In this document: positions 9,688 through 19,351 of the stretch, in pieces
Layout of the letters: each line of letters starts with the position of its first letter
How positions within the stretch are numbered: position 1 is the first letter of the stretch
Origin: Lachnospiraceae bacterium
Lineage (GTDB): Bacteria > Bacillota > Clostridia > Lachnospirales > Lachnospiraceae
Direction: 5' to 3'
Length of the DNA: 64,000 nt
Assembly: GCA_015057625.1 (NCBI GenBank)
Contig: SVDZ01000006.1
Span: 91,906 to 155,905, forward strand
Made by a program: the position numbers and the translations under genes
The notes under the pieces: model-generated
Database searches by the model: none
Seen by the model: only the letters and a program-made list of their open reading frames with translations
What the model was told of the DNA's origin: nothing

Positions 9688-10632
9688 TTACTTTTTAGGA
9701 AACAATAACAACATTCTGTTATACAATTTTCCCTTCATGTTACTACAATCCCAAGAGTATTTTTCAGCAATCAAAAATAACGCTTTTTTTCTAATCTCAT
9801 TATATCTTTTTATGGACTCGCTATCATTTGCTGCTCTTCTCCAGTTCTCCATTTCATAAGACAATCTGATTGCAGTATGTTTTCTCCATTGCTCATATTT
9901 ATTCTTTTTTGCAAAATGATACCTGTCAATAAGAGCTTCTCCGTAATCCATTCTTTTGACCCAATTATTATTTGTCATTATGCTTCCTTCTCTATGAAGA
10001 TAATAATGCAATTTATCACTTATGCAAATAATTTTGTTACACTTTTGAACTATATGATGTATCACAAATTCATCTTCATTTATCTTTCCTTTGGGAAATC
10101 TTAATCCTTCGAATAAATATTTTCTGTACAACTTATTCCATACAGGAACAAAATATCCACCATGTTCTTTTAATAATTCTTCAATAAACTGTTCTCGATT
10201 ATAACTCTTATTACATGGTACTTGATACTTCTCCAATTCTTTTATTCCATCTTCAGTTTCTTCAACATGAATATAATTACATATTGCCATATCAGCATTA
10301 TTTTCTGTTATCTGCTTATATAATTTTTCATACATATCAGAAGCTGCATAATCATCACTATCCAAAAAAGCTATAAACTCTCCCTTTGCTATCTCCAATC
10401 CTGAATTTCTTGCATCAGAAAGTCCTCCGTTTTTTTTGTGAATAACCACAATTCTATTATCCTTTTGCGCATAATCATCACATATTTTCGGACATTTATC
10501 AGGAGATCCATCATCCACAAGAATCAGCTCAAAATCTGTAAAAGTTTGGTTTAATACTGAATCAACACACTTATTCAAATATTTTTCCACTTTGTACACC
10601 GGTACAATAATTGATATTATCGGTTTTGACAT
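9688..10632 (-). CDS. Glycosyltransferase family 2
   Basis: 314 aa from the ATG at 10632 (GAGGGG just upstream). An in-frame GTG at 10644 overlaps the previous stop. GT-A fold with the start ISIIVPVYKVEKYLNKCVDS, then ELILVDDGSPD, and the metal-binding DSDD after GEFIAFL. It uses a nucleotide sugar on the cytosolic face to extend the lipid-linked repeat unit. Sugar specificity cannot be read from sequence. Its start is next to the stop of the GT4 gene (10641), which implies coupled translation. Confidence 0.9.
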   Translation of the reverse strand: MSKPIISIIVPVYKVEKYLNKCVDSVLNQTFTDFELILVDDGSPDKCPKICDDYAQKDNRIVVIHKKNGGLSDARNSGLEIAKGEFIAFLDSDDYAASDMYEKLYKQITENNADMAICNYIHVEETEDGIKELEKYQVPCNKSYNREQFIEELLKEHGGYFVPVWNKLYRKYLFEGLRFPKGKINEDEFVIHHIVQKCNKIICISDKLHYYLHREGSIMTNNNWVKRMDYGEALIDRYHFAKKNKYEQWRKHTAIRLSYEMENWRRAANDSESIKRYNEIRKKALFLIAEKYSWDCSNMKGKLYNRMLLLFPKK

Positions 10633-10640
10633 ATTACCCC

Positions 10641-11804
10641 TCACAGTATTTTTTCCAATTTCTTTATTACATTTTCATTATGTTTATACAAAATTGAATC
10701 TAAAATTTCTAATTTACTTGAAGACTTATTATGAATTTCTTTTGAAATTTCATATGAAATAGCTTCTATACCATGAGAACAAATAGTTATACATTTATAT
10801 TCATCATTTATTTCATTTGCTCCCATTGTATCCGTTGCAACAACTTTTTTCCCAAGAATTATAGCTTCCATAATGGTCAAGCCATAGGCTTCCTCTCTGC
10901 TTGGCTGAACATATAAATCCGCCTTACCTATGTAAGGATACGGATTCTTTTTCATTCCAACGAGTTTTATATTATTCTCAAGTTTTCTATCGACTACCAA
11001 TTTTTGTAACTGTTCCATTTCAGGTCCATCTCCCACTATCCACCAAGAGAATTTATTAAAACCTTCATTCACTAAATTAGAACATACCTCAAGTGCAATA
11101 TCCATCCCTTTCTCATACGATATACGCCCCACAGAGACAATATTAAACATATTATGATCCCAAACTTCTTCTATTGGATCTAATGCTTTTTCTCTTACTC
11201 CGTCAATATCAATTAAATTATTGATAGTCACTATTTTGTTTTGCGCTCTTGGAACAAAAGATTTCAAATCACTCGATAATTTTTCTGAAACAGCAATTAT
11301 ATTTTCACATTTCTTATAAGCAATTTCGTCATGATAAACACGTCTCATTGCACCATGATGATAGAACATAAAATACTTCTCTGCATTAATAGAACGTATG
11401 GTAATCTCAGCCACAACATCACTATAAATGATTGCCGCATCATATTTTTCATTCTTCATATTTTCTCTTATGTATTTTATATACAGTCTATTTTCTATCC
11501 ATTTTATAATAGGGCTTGTCCACATCATAATTTGATGCAACAAAGATGGATTATCTGATTTCTCTGTCATATTGAACAGCCAATTATATTTATATTCACT
11601 TTCAAATGAATATCTCTTAATTCGATCAGCTATTATCACCCGACAATTTGAATTTATTTGCTCTAATAAATCCAATTCAGCACGAAGTATTAACAATGTC
11701 ACCTCATACTTCTCATAATCCATATTATTCAGCAAATTTACAAGTGCTGTTTCAATTCCACCAATCCACAATGCCTTCGTAACAAATATTACTTTCTTTT
11801 TCAT
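10641..11804 (-). CDS. Glycosyltransferase family 4
   Basis: 387 aa GT-B enzyme. The N-terminus has the acceptor-domain motif WIGGIETALVNLLNNM. The C-terminal donor domain has VGRISYEKGMDIALEVC, then NPYPYIGKADLYVQPSREEA and YGLTIMEAI (the E-x7-E nucleotide-sugar site). It is close in layout to the GT4 protein at 33433, which shares the NPYPY segment. AAGGATAAACA precedes the ATG, and the Stealth gene ends 4 nt upstream. Confidence 0.9.
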   Translation of the reverse strand: MKKKVIFVTKALWIGGIETALVNLLNNMDYEKYEVTLLILRAELDLLEQINSNCRVIIADRIKRYSFESEYKYNWLFNMTEKSDNPSLLHQIMMWTSPIIKWIENRLYIKYIRENMKNEKYDAAIIYSDVVAEITIRSINAEKYFMFYHHGAMRRVYHDEIAYKKCENIIAVSEKLSSDLKSFVPRAQNKIVTINNLIDIDGVREKALDPIEEVWDHNMFNIVSVGRISYEKGMDIALEVCSNLVNEGFNKFSWWIVGDGPEMEQLQKLVVDRKLENNIKLVGMKKNPYPYIGKADLYVQPSREEAYGLTIMEAIILGKKVVATDTMGANEINDEYKCITICSHGIEAISYEISKEIHNKSSSKLEILDSILYKHNENVIKKLEKIL

Positions 11805-11807
11805 TGT

Positions 11808-12812
11808 TTATCCTTTTTCAAAATTACTTTTCTTTGGCAATATTACATCAAATGCATCTTGAATTCTCTTTGACAATAATTCAAAATTTATCTCTTCTTC
11901 CGGATCATTCAAACATATATAATTATATTTCTGTTTTTCAATAACGTCACAAATTTCATCTACTGTTTTTTCAGTAACAGATTCAACATAATTGTCTATC
12001 ACTGCCGGTTCAAACAGTCCACTTGCAATCTGCCACCAGAGAACTACCCACTGATTCACATTATCACTGGTACGAAATCTATCTCTACAGGTTGACTCCA
12101 TTTTTTCCGATTCCGCTTTCCATACTTCTTCAAATGAAGATTTCAAATATGCTGCAGGTGCATGGATATTTTTAAAACCGGTAAAATAGTCCGGATACAA
12201 TTTTTCAAGTAATATTGTTCTGAGGTTATCCTTCCATCTGTATATTTTATTCACGTATTTTTTCTTAAATTTAGATACTGAATCTCTTTTAGGAAAATGT
12301 GCATTTACTATTCCAAGATCATTTACTGCCGCATGCTGCCAGGTTCCTATATTCCCTATCAGTTCAATTGGCACTTCCCCTCCGTAGGTGCACGGAAGAC
12401 CTTCCCTGAAAAAATCTTCTTTTTCGAAAGTTCTTAACATAAACATGTCATCATTAAAATAAACAAAATGTTCTGCCAATCCGGGTATTCGATGAATATT
12501 CATTTCTATTACATGAGAACTGAAAGTTGGAAGATACTCTTTAGGTATAAATTCTTCGTGCTTAACAATGTGTAACTTTGGAGAATTTACATCCAAAAAC
12601 TCCGGCAGATGCCCCCATGTTACAAAGTGTATTGTTCTAACCCAAGGTGCAAACTTTTCTACTGCCCGAAACCAGTATGGAAGAATTCCCCAGTCTCTGT
12701 ATCTGCTGACAGCATTGTTTTCATTTTCATCTATACTCTGATATTTACTTTTCTCTTTTTGCCATTCCGGGTCATTACCGTCAACCCATAAAACAACGAA
12801 ATCAATATCCAT
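11808..12812 (-). CDS. Stealth family capsule phosphotransferase
   Basis: 334 aa. All four conserved Stealth regions can be placed: CR1 DIDFVVLWVDGNDPEW at residues 2-17, CR2 RYRDWGILPYWFRAVEKFAP followed by HFVTWGHLPEFLD, the FVYFNDDMFM segment, CR3 around HAPAAYLKSSFEEVW, and a CR4-like LNDPEE near the end. Stealth proteins transfer sugar-1-phosphate from a nucleotide sugar to build phosphodiester-linked capsule chains, as do GlcNAc-1-phosphotransferase homologues. Its presence predicts a phosphodiester in this glycan. Confidence 0.9.
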   Translation of the reverse strand: MDIDFVVLWVDGNDPEWQKEKSKYQSIDENENNAVSRYRDWGILPYWFRAVEKFAPWVRTIHFVTWGHLPEFLDVNSPKLHIVKHEEFIPKEYLPTFSSHVIEMNIHRIPGLAEHFVYFNDDMFMLRTFEKEDFFREGLPCTYGGEVPIELIGNIGTWQHAAVNDLGIVNAHFPKRDSVSKFKKKYVNKIYRWKDNLRTILLEKLYPDYFTGFKNIHAPAAYLKSSFEEVWKAESEKMESTCRDRFRTSDNVNQWVVLWWQIASGLFEPAVIDNYVESVTEKTVDEICDVIEKQKYNYICLNDPEEEINFELLSKRIQDAFDVILPKKSNFEKG

Positions 12813-12837
12813 TATTTTTTCCTCATATTGTTTAGTT

Positions 12838-13746
12838 TTATTTCGATAAATTAGTCTGTTTTATAATCTTCTTAATCGGCTTTAAGATATCAAAAAAGGA
12901 ACATCTCACATCAATAGCCTCATATCTTTCTGTAGAGGTATAAGTATGTAAACCATCGAATTTATACTTTTTGAATTTAATATCCTTTGGAAAAACTTGA
13001 AAAACAGTTTGTTCCCTATAACTTTCTTCTCTAACTTCTACTTGTTTTATTTCTATTCCTTCACCGTAACTGTCTCTTGTACTAATCTGAGCCGGTCTAA
13101 AGATTTTATTATTTTCAGTAAAGAATTGTCCTGCTCCTCTTACTTTTAAGGAGTCATATTCTTTCCACTCAATTTCTTTAAGTTCAAATTTCAAATCATT
13201 AAACTTCATCCAAAACGCTTTTGGTACAACTTCTTCAGAACGAGTTTGGGGTTTGAAAGTTATAAGAATATATTTACCATTTATTTTTTGAACTGTTGTA
13301 TCAACATATCCTTCCTCCAGCAAAACAGCAACACAGTCCCATTCATAAGGAAAAACTTTAGCCCTTAAAAGCTGAACCTGATTACCGGCACCGGATTCGG
13401 GAATCATATACCAGTTATCCCCTTCTTTGAATACAAACGGATAAGATAAATGATAATCTTTTTCCCATACTATTTTAGGCAATGATGTTTTACCATTTTC
13501 TAATAATTCAATTACTTCTATTAGACCTTTTCCATTATGACATGCCTCATAAAACAGAAATGTCTTTTCACCTTCCTGAGCCAGAATAGGATCAGCAATC
13601 CAATGCTTTGGAGATGATTTCATTTCAAGTTCTGATCTAAAAAATCTATTATAAAAAAGTGAATCTCTCTCTCCATTTTTCTTTCTAATTGCTATTGTAA
13701 AAAAATTTGGAACCCAAAACAGTTTTTCTATTATTGATTTTTTCAC
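12838..13746 (-). CDS. GINT1 N-terminal-like five-blade beta-propeller protein
   Basis: 302 aa from GTG 13746 with GGGAGA upstream. The repeated pattern HWIADPILAQEGEKTFLFYE, then SYPFVFKEGDNWYMIPESG and a KINGKYILITF segment matches the 'glucosamine inositolphosphorylceramide transferase 1, N-terminal' domain, a glycosidase-43-like propeller found in many bacterial capsule loci. Role unknown; it may be a glycosyltransferase accessory or a sugar-binding or cleaving module. It lies between a GT2 gene (6 nt gap) and the Stealth gene. Confidence 0.7.
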   Translation of the reverse strand: MKKSIIEKLFWVPNFFTIAIRKKNGERDSLFYNRFFRSELEMKSSPKHWIADPILAQEGEKTFLFYEACHNGKGLIEVIELLENGKTSLPKIVWEKDYHLSYPFVFKEGDNWYMIPESGAGNQVQLLRAKVFPYEWDCVAVLLEEGYVDTTVQKINGKYILITFKPQTRSEEVVPKAFWMKFNDLKFELKEIEWKEYDSLKVRGAGQFFTENNKIFRPAQISTRDSYGEGIEIKQVEVREESYREQTVFQVFPKDIKFKKYKFDGLHTYTSTERYEAIDVRCSFFDILKPIKKIIKQTNLSK

Positions 13747-13751
13747 AAAAA

Positions 13752-14804
13752 TTATCTCCCATTTTTTCTTTGAACTATGCCAAGATTTTTTAATCTAATT
13801 GCTAAACCATGCCTAAAATAAATGTATATATTATGCATTTTAAAACTAATCGGTGTGCCATTAAGTAACTTAACTATTTTTTCATTTCGCGATTTTGACA
13901 CTTCATATTTGTGTTTATCCCACCACTTTCTAAAATCTCTCTGTATAATCCTAATCTCATTACTATCACACACAGCTATTTTTTCTTTAGCCCATGTTAA
14001 ATATAAATCTAATATTATATCTTTTGCCTGAAGTAAAACCTCTTTCTTCCCACAGCCCTCAACAAGTCTCATTAAGGGTATTTCAATCTGTTCTGACAAT
14101 TTTGATAAGTCTGATATCTTAAGCAATCTTCTTCCTGCATTGCCTTCATCCTCAACCTGCCTGTATTGATATATACAATCTTGAACGAGCAATATATTTT
14201 CACTAACTTTCATACAATTGATTGAAAATTCAAAATCCTCATAAAAGAACATATCTTCTCTAAATCCTATATTATTACAGGTCAATAATTCTTTTTTTAT
14301 AACTTTATTCCAGCACGGGCTAATACAATTGTGAGAAAATAAATCATAAATACATTCGCACAAGTTACTATTTGAGATTCTTTTATCCATTGGGGGAAGA
14401 ATCTCATCTTTTCTGTAACAATTATTTTTGTAATAATAATTAAACGACATTCCATAAATAGCCATATCTATATTTGAATCGATAGATATTTTATCCAGTA
14501 AAAAGTTCATTTTTTCTGATTCGACCATATCATCTGAATCGACAAAAATTACATACTCTCCTTCAGCACTAAGGATTCCCAAATTTCTGGTTGATGATAC
14601 CCCACCATTATCCTTACATATCAGTCTAACATTTGCATTGTTTTCACAAATACATTTGCATATATTTCTTGTATTATCTTTTGAGCCATCATCAATTATT
14701 ACTATTTCTATATCCTCTCTGTGCATATCCAAAATGCTCTGAACACATAATAATACATACTTTTCACTATTATATGTAGGAATTATAAAACTATATTTGT
14801 ACAT
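13752..14804 (-). CDS. Glycosyltransferase family 2
   Basis: 350 aa from ATG 14804 (AAAGGATATAATTG upstream; a TTG precedes it directly). GT-A motifs: YSFIIPTYNSEKYVLLCVQS, then EIVIIDDGSKD and VIFVDSDDM with the DxD metal site. Cytosolic sugar transferase of the capsule pathway. The C-terminal 130 residues are helical and not recognised. The EpsG-type gene ends 17 nt upstream. Confidence 0.9.
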   Translation of the reverse strand: MYKYSFIIPTYNSEKYVLLCVQSILDMHREDIEIVIIDDGSKDNTRNICKCICENNANVRLICKDNGGVSSTRNLGILSAEGEYVIFVDSDDMVESEKMNFLLDKISIDSNIDMAIYGMSFNYYYKNNCYRKDEILPPMDKRISNSNLCECIYDLFSHNCISPCWNKVIKKELLTCNNIGFREDMFFYEDFEFSINCMKVSENILLVQDCIYQYRQVEDEGNAGRRLLKISDLSKLSEQIEIPLMRLVEGCGKKEVLLQAKDIILDLYLTWAKEKIAVCDSNEIRIIQRDFRKWWDKHKYEVSKSRNEKIVKLLNGTPISFKMHNIYIYFRHGLAIRLKNLGIVQRKNGR

Positions 14805-14821
14805 CAATTATATCCTTTTAT

Positions 14822-15946
14822 CTACTTAACTTGCCACATAAATCTATAATTTACTAAATCGTCAACTTCGTTAACACTGGTTGTTCCAAGGAACGTTTTA
14901 TAATAATACCATATAAAAACAATAGTTAAACAAACGACAAATAATTTATTACTTCTCTCATCAAATTTAATTATAGCATCATCTCTGTTTTCTATTATCT
15001 CTGATTTCTTATTAGTATTATGGAAAATCATCGGAATAAATAATATAAGAAATTGCAAATAATAATCCGCAAATCTTGTAAATACATTATTATATCCTGA
15101 AAACATTTGAATAATTGCCCCTATAGTTATTATTCCATATAACTGTCCAAATTTTTTTTCTTTGAATCCTTTTAGAATCAACCCACTTAATAGAATACTT
15201 AAGATTACAAAAAACCTTCCGCCCAATGATACATGAATAGTTGTATCTATAACGTCATTGTCATAATATACATCTTTCGCAATCTCAACAACTGTATCTC
15301 TAAATATAAATAGAATAGTCGCAGTTAAAGCATATCCTATTATTACATTTCTTGATTTTTTACTATTTGCAATAAAGTATGCCGGCAAAAAAATAATTGC
15401 AGGAAAATGTATAAAACTTGCTATTATGACACATACAACAAACATTTTGATATTTTTTTCCAAAACCGCCATCATAGCTAACATTATAATTGCCATAGCC
15501 AGTCCTTGCTTAATTGCCGCATACTCATATGTAGTGTAAAAGCAAAAACAGTTCCATACTAAATAACTTAACCATGGTTTGACAGAATACTTAAAAATTA
15601 TAACTCCAACAATCGCCTGTGTTAAAATGGCAAGAAAAAAAAGGAAAAACTGATAATTCCCTCCTGAGATAATCGATATTAATCTACTAATCAATGTAAA
15701 ACCTGCATTTCTTCCATTGTTAATAACTATGGATTGTATCCAATCGCTCTTTGGGTAAACATACAAATAATTGTATGCATATTTTCTTAAATCTCCTGTG
15801 ATGTACATATATCGACATCCACAAAAAAAAGTATGAAGCGCCACCATTATAAAGATATATTTTTTTCTTTTCTCACCTTCTTGTGGCATTATTATTCCCA
15901 ATATTATAATAATCGCCACAATAAACCAATATGCATTTACTCCCAC
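14822..15946 (-). CDS. EpsG/Wzy-like polysaccharide polymerase
   Basis: 374 aa from GTG 15946 (GGGAGATAAAA upstream). About ten hydrophobic helices. The R-K-Y and GYNNVFTRFADYY segments and the overall pattern (YITGDLRKYAYNYLYVYPKS near the N-terminus) fit the EpsG family of O-antigen-polymerase-like proteins. It would join repeat units on the outer side of the membrane. Its presence is notable because the same operon also holds an ABC-type glycan exporter, which normally goes with Wzy-independent assembly. Confidence 0.8.
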   Translation of the reverse strand: MGVNAYWFIVAIIIILGIIMPQEGEKRKKYIFIMVALHTFFCGCRYMYITGDLRKYAYNYLYVYPKSDWIQSIVINNGRNAGFTLISRLISIISGGNYQFFLFFLAILTQAIVGVIIFKYSVKPWLSYLVWNCFCFYTTYEYAAIKQGLAMAIIMLAMMAVLEKNIKMFVVCVIIASFIHFPAIIFLPAYFIANSKKSRNVIIGYALTATILFIFRDTVVEIAKDVYYDNDVIDTTIHVSLGGRFFVILSILLSGLILKGFKEKKFGQLYGIITIGAIIQMFSGYNNVFTRFADYYLQFLILFIPMIFHNTNKKSEIIENRDDAIIKFDERSNKLFVVCLTIVFIWYYYKTFLGTTSVNEVDDLVNYRFMWQVK

Positions 15947-15978
15947 TTTTATCTCCCAACATTTAATATAAATCGGTT

Positions 15979-17124
15979 CTAAATATTTCCTCTTAGTTCA
16001 TAATCTTTTTTATACAAATCGTATATTTTATTTGTAAATATTTTTGAATCGAAACCTTTAGTATTAATAGCCTTTTCAACTTTTTCCTTAGGCGCTCTAC
16101 CCAAAAGAACTAATTTTTCCAATTCATCTGCCCAAGTTGCAACATTTTGAGATAACGATAACCATTTAACCATTCCTATTTCAAAATCAACTTCTTTAGA
16201 ATATGTATCAGCAGTCAAACAAGGTAATCCTACTGCTTGTGCTTCAATCATTACAAGTGGCATCCCTTCATATCTTGAAGGCAATATAAAAGCACTGGAT
16301 TTTTTCAGTAATTTATCTACGTCGCTTCTCACACCAACGAATAGAATATAATCTTCCACATTATATTCTAGTATTTTTTGATTAAGTGCTTCCTTAATAT
16401 CTTCATCCCCATCGCCAACACATATTATTCTTATTTTCTTCTTTCTATCTTTTAGTTCTCTTGCAATTTCCACCAGCAACGTATGATTTTTCAATCCACA
16501 TATTCTAGCAACATTAATTACATTTTTCCAACCATCCTTTTCAGTGTACTCACCCTCACATATTTTTCCATAATCATTTAGAAAAATAGAAGTATCAACC
16601 GAATTATAGATCAAACTAAAAGAGTCTTTTTTTAATACTTTTTTCCCAAACAAGAATTTTGCTGCCCATGTGGAACATGCTATTTGAGTTGTTGAGAATG
16701 TATTAATGGATAACCGCATCACCACATGATATATCCTTCTGGCTAAACTATAATGTTCCTTTTCTTCATTGCCTTCACGACAACTATGTGCATGAGCAAA
16801 CCTGCATGGAACTCCTGCCAGTTTAGCAATAAAAAGTGTCATTCCACTGTGAAACAGTTCATGTGAATGCACTATATCGTACTTTCCTTCTTTCATTATC
16901 TTGTACAATTCTCTACAGTATTTAATTGGATGATTACGACTTTTATTTGAGAGAATTATGAAGTTTCCTCCTAATTCTTTGATTTCATCTCTATAAAATG
17001 CATCCGGCTTATCTGAAGTAAAATCAACCTGAACTTCATCTCTATTTACATTTCTGATAAAATGCATTAATTGATTTTCTAATCCTCCAACATGCATCGA
17101 CCCGGCCACCATTAAAACTTTCAT
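15979..17124 (-). CDS. Glycosyltransferase family 4
   Basis: 381 aa GT-B protein. It starts with VAGSMHVGGLENQLMHFIRN (glycine-rich acceptor loop). The C-terminal donor domain contains NVARICGLKNHTLLVEIA, then SSAFILPSRYEGMPLVMIEA with the E-x7-E motif. Similar to EpsF/EpsD-type transferases. AAAGGAGAAG lies before the ATG, and 38 nt separate it from the GT2 gene upstream. Confidence 0.9.
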   Translation of the reverse strand: MKVLMVAGSMHVGGLENQLMHFIRNVNRDEVQVDFTSDKPDAFYRDEIKELGGNFIILSNKSRNHPIKYCRELYKIMKEGKYDIVHSHELFHSGMTLFIAKLAGVPCRFAHAHSCREGNEEKEHYSLARRIYHVVMRLSINTFSTTQIACSTWAAKFLFGKKVLKKDSFSLIYNSVDTSIFLNDYGKICEGEYTEKDGWKNVINVARICGLKNHTLLVEIARELKDRKKKIRIICVGDGDEDIKEALNQKILEYNVEDYILFVGVRSDVDKLLKKSSAFILPSRYEGMPLVMIEAQAVGLPCLTADTYSKEVDFEIGMVKWLSLSQNVATWADELEKLVLLGRAPKEKVEKAINTKGFDSKIFTNKIYDLYKKDYELRGNI

Positions 17125-17162
17125 TATGCTTTTCTTCTCCTTTTACATATATCATTATGTAA

Positions 17163-18161
17163 TCATCTCGCAAGGTATGTACCCACAGCATTGATTAAAA
17201 CAGCCATCTTTAATTTAACCGGAATGACTATCAAATATCCAAATCCAGTTCTTGGAAAATCTAATTTTTCTTCGTTTATTTTTATACATTCGCTTTTTGT
17301 AATAGCAACTCGCTCTCTAAAACTCACATTGCTTTTAGTCATTCTTTTTGAATCTGAATATAACTTTCTATATCTGCAAAAGTTTAACGATTTTGTTATT
17401 ATTTTCTTTTTTTCATCTTCCATTGTACTTATATTCAATTCATTTTCAATTTGCTCATTTGATAATTTAAAACTATTTTCAAACTCTTCATAATGTCTCA
17501 CTTTTCTGGTTAATGATTCTCCTGTATCTAAACAGCAATTGTAAAGTGAATTATCAATCAACCTGATTGTATCAATATGCATAGCATAAGTAATATTAAA
17601 GGCCCTATCTTCTGCGACGAAAGCTCCTTCTGTGAAGTGAATTCCATATTTGTCGATTATTTCTTTTTTATATATTTTTGCTACAGGTCCATTTATTTTT
17701 TTATTCTCTATCAACTTACCGACTATTTTAACTGTGTTAAGTAAATTTGTACTTTCTTGTGATTCAATATGCATATTTGTGATTTTTAAATCTTTAATTA
17801 AATTATAAGAAAAAATAACATAATCATAATCTTCATTACAGTTTATTTTTTCCAATAGTTCATAAAAATTATCGACAACATAATCATCGCTATCAACAAA
17901 AAGAATATACTCGCCTCTAGCTAGCTTTATTCCCTTATTTCTCGCAATCGATACTCCCTCATTTTCCTTTGGCAGATACACTATATTATTATTATTTTCT
18001 TCATATTCTCTGCAAATTTCGTCACTATTATCACTTGATCCATCGTTAATTAATATTAATTCTACATTACCAGGTCGCTTATTTAGCAAACTATCCAGAC
18101 ATCTTTTGATAGTATTTTCTGCATTATATATTGGAACAATTATAGAGTATTTCATATTCAC
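17163..18161 (-). CDS. Glycosyltransferase family 2
   Basis: 332 aa from GTG 18161 (AGAGGAGAATTAATCT upstream, 4-nt overlap with the preceding stop). An ATG two codons in is less well placed. GT-A motifs are YSIIVPIYNAENTIKRCLDS, ELILINDGSSDNS and YILFVDSDDY. It acts in the cytosol on a nucleotide-sugar donor. Translationally coupled to the CDP-glycerol-type transferase gene. Confidence 0.9.
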   Translation of the reverse strand: MNMKYSIIVPIYNAENTIKRCLDSLLNKRPGNVELILINDGSSDNSDEICREYEENNNNIVYLPKENEGVSIARNKGIKLARGEYILFVDSDDYVVDNFYELLEKINCNEDYDYVIFSYNLIKDLKITNMHIESQESTNLLNTVKIVGKLIENKKINGPVAKIYKKEIIDKYGIHFTEGAFVAEDRAFNITYAMHIDTIRLIDNSLYNCCLDTGESLTRKVRHYEEFENSFKLSNEQIENELNISTMEDEKKKIITKSLNFCRYRKLYSDSKRMTKSNVSFRERVAITKSECIKINEEKLDFPRTGFGYLIVIPVKLKMAVLINAVGTYLAR

Positions 18162-19351
18162 AGATTAATTCTCCTCTCAATTTCATCAACTACTCTCTTA
18201 CCTGCATTTCCGGCATATGGTGTATATAATTGATGAAACTCCTTTGTCTTTTGAGACTCTTTATCCACATCTATTTTTTTTAAGCTCTCTAAAATTGTAT
18301 CTTCGCATAGATGTATCTCACAAGGCAGTATTTCCTCTAGTTTTCTATATAAACCTCTTTTTTGTGTGTACTCCTCTAAATCATAAGCAAAACACAGCAT
18401 CGGTCTTCCTAGAATTCCATAATCAAAAAAAGTACTTGAATAATCAGAAATCATTAAATCGGAAATAATAAATAAATCATTCAAATTAGGATACTTAGAA
18501 ACATCAAAAACAAAACTATCATCCCCTATATCTAATGCATCCGACACAGCGTAGTGTAATCTGAATAACAAAATATATTCTTTCCCAATTTCTTTCTTCC
18601 ATCTTGCAATATCTATTGGTGGTATAATACTCTTTTTGTCATTACTATTTAACAAAAACTCCCTATATGTAGGCGTATATAATATTATTTTTTTATCAAG
18701 GGGTATTCCAATTGACTTTTTTATTTGAATGCAATCAGTTTCAGAATATTCAAACAATTCATCATTTCTAGGTAAATCACAAAGGAGAATTGATTCTTTT
18801 GATGCATTGAATAATCTGGAAAAAATATCTCTGTCATAACTGCTTTGAGCACACCTAATCGTTCTTGAATCTATATTTTTCTTTTTGTGTTTTCCATTAT
18901 TTTCAGAAGCATACTTTGTATTTTCATCACCTGCAATTTTTTTAATCGGAGTCCCATGCCATGTTTCCACCCTAATTTTATTCTTAAATTTCAAATTGAA
19001 ACCTCTGTCAATAATTGTATTACTGACCCATATTCTTGACTGCAATAAAAGTTTGAAAAATAGTATTGTATCAATTTTTACTTTTTCTCCTCGTTTAATT
19101 TGAAATTCATCGGGATTAGTAAACGCCCAAATAAGTTTATAATCATCAAATTGTTCTCTCGAACATATTTCCTCATATATTCGTTTGGGACTGTCATCAA
19201 ATTTTCTTCCACCAAAAGATGAAAAAATAATCTGCTTTTCATTTTCCTGTATAAAACAATTCCAGATTGTTATGAGACTTCTTCCAAGTGTCCAAATAAA
19301 CGACATTAATCTCGGATGTCTTTTTAAATAATTAATCATATTATTTTTCAT
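18158..19351 (-). CDS. CDP-glycerol:poly(glycerophosphate)-type glycerophosphotransferase family
   Basis: 397 aa. The TagF/TagB-like GT-B domain shows VETWHGTPIKKIAG near residue 125, YTPTYRE, and LMISDYSSTFFDYGILGRP near 310, the hallmark histidine and serine motifs of the family. These enzymes transfer glycerol-phosphate or ribitol-phosphate (teichoic acid) and related alditol-phosphates. Together with the Stealth protein this points to phosphate-linked substituents in the glycan. The ATG (GGAGAGAG) lies 11 nt inside the end of the upstream GT4 gene. Confidence 0.88.
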   Translation of the reverse strand: MKNNMINYLKRHPRLMSFIWTLGRSLITIWNCFIQENEKQIIFSSFGGRKFDDSPKRIYEEICSREQFDDYKLIWAFTNPDEFQIKRGEKVKIDTILFFKLLLQSRIWVSNTIIDRGFNLKFKNKIRVETWHGTPIKKIAGDENTKYASENNGKHKKKNIDSRTIRCAQSSYDRDIFSRLFNASKESILLCDLPRNDELFEYSETDCIQIKKSIGIPLDKKIILYTPTYREFLLNSNDKKSIIPPIDIARWKKEIGKEYILLFRLHYAVSDALDIGDDSFVFDVSKYPNLNDLFIISDLMISDYSSTFFDYGILGRPMLCFAYDLEEYTQKRGLYRKLEEILPCEIHLCEDTILESLKKIDVDKESQKTKEFHQLYTPYAGNAGKRVVDEIERRINL

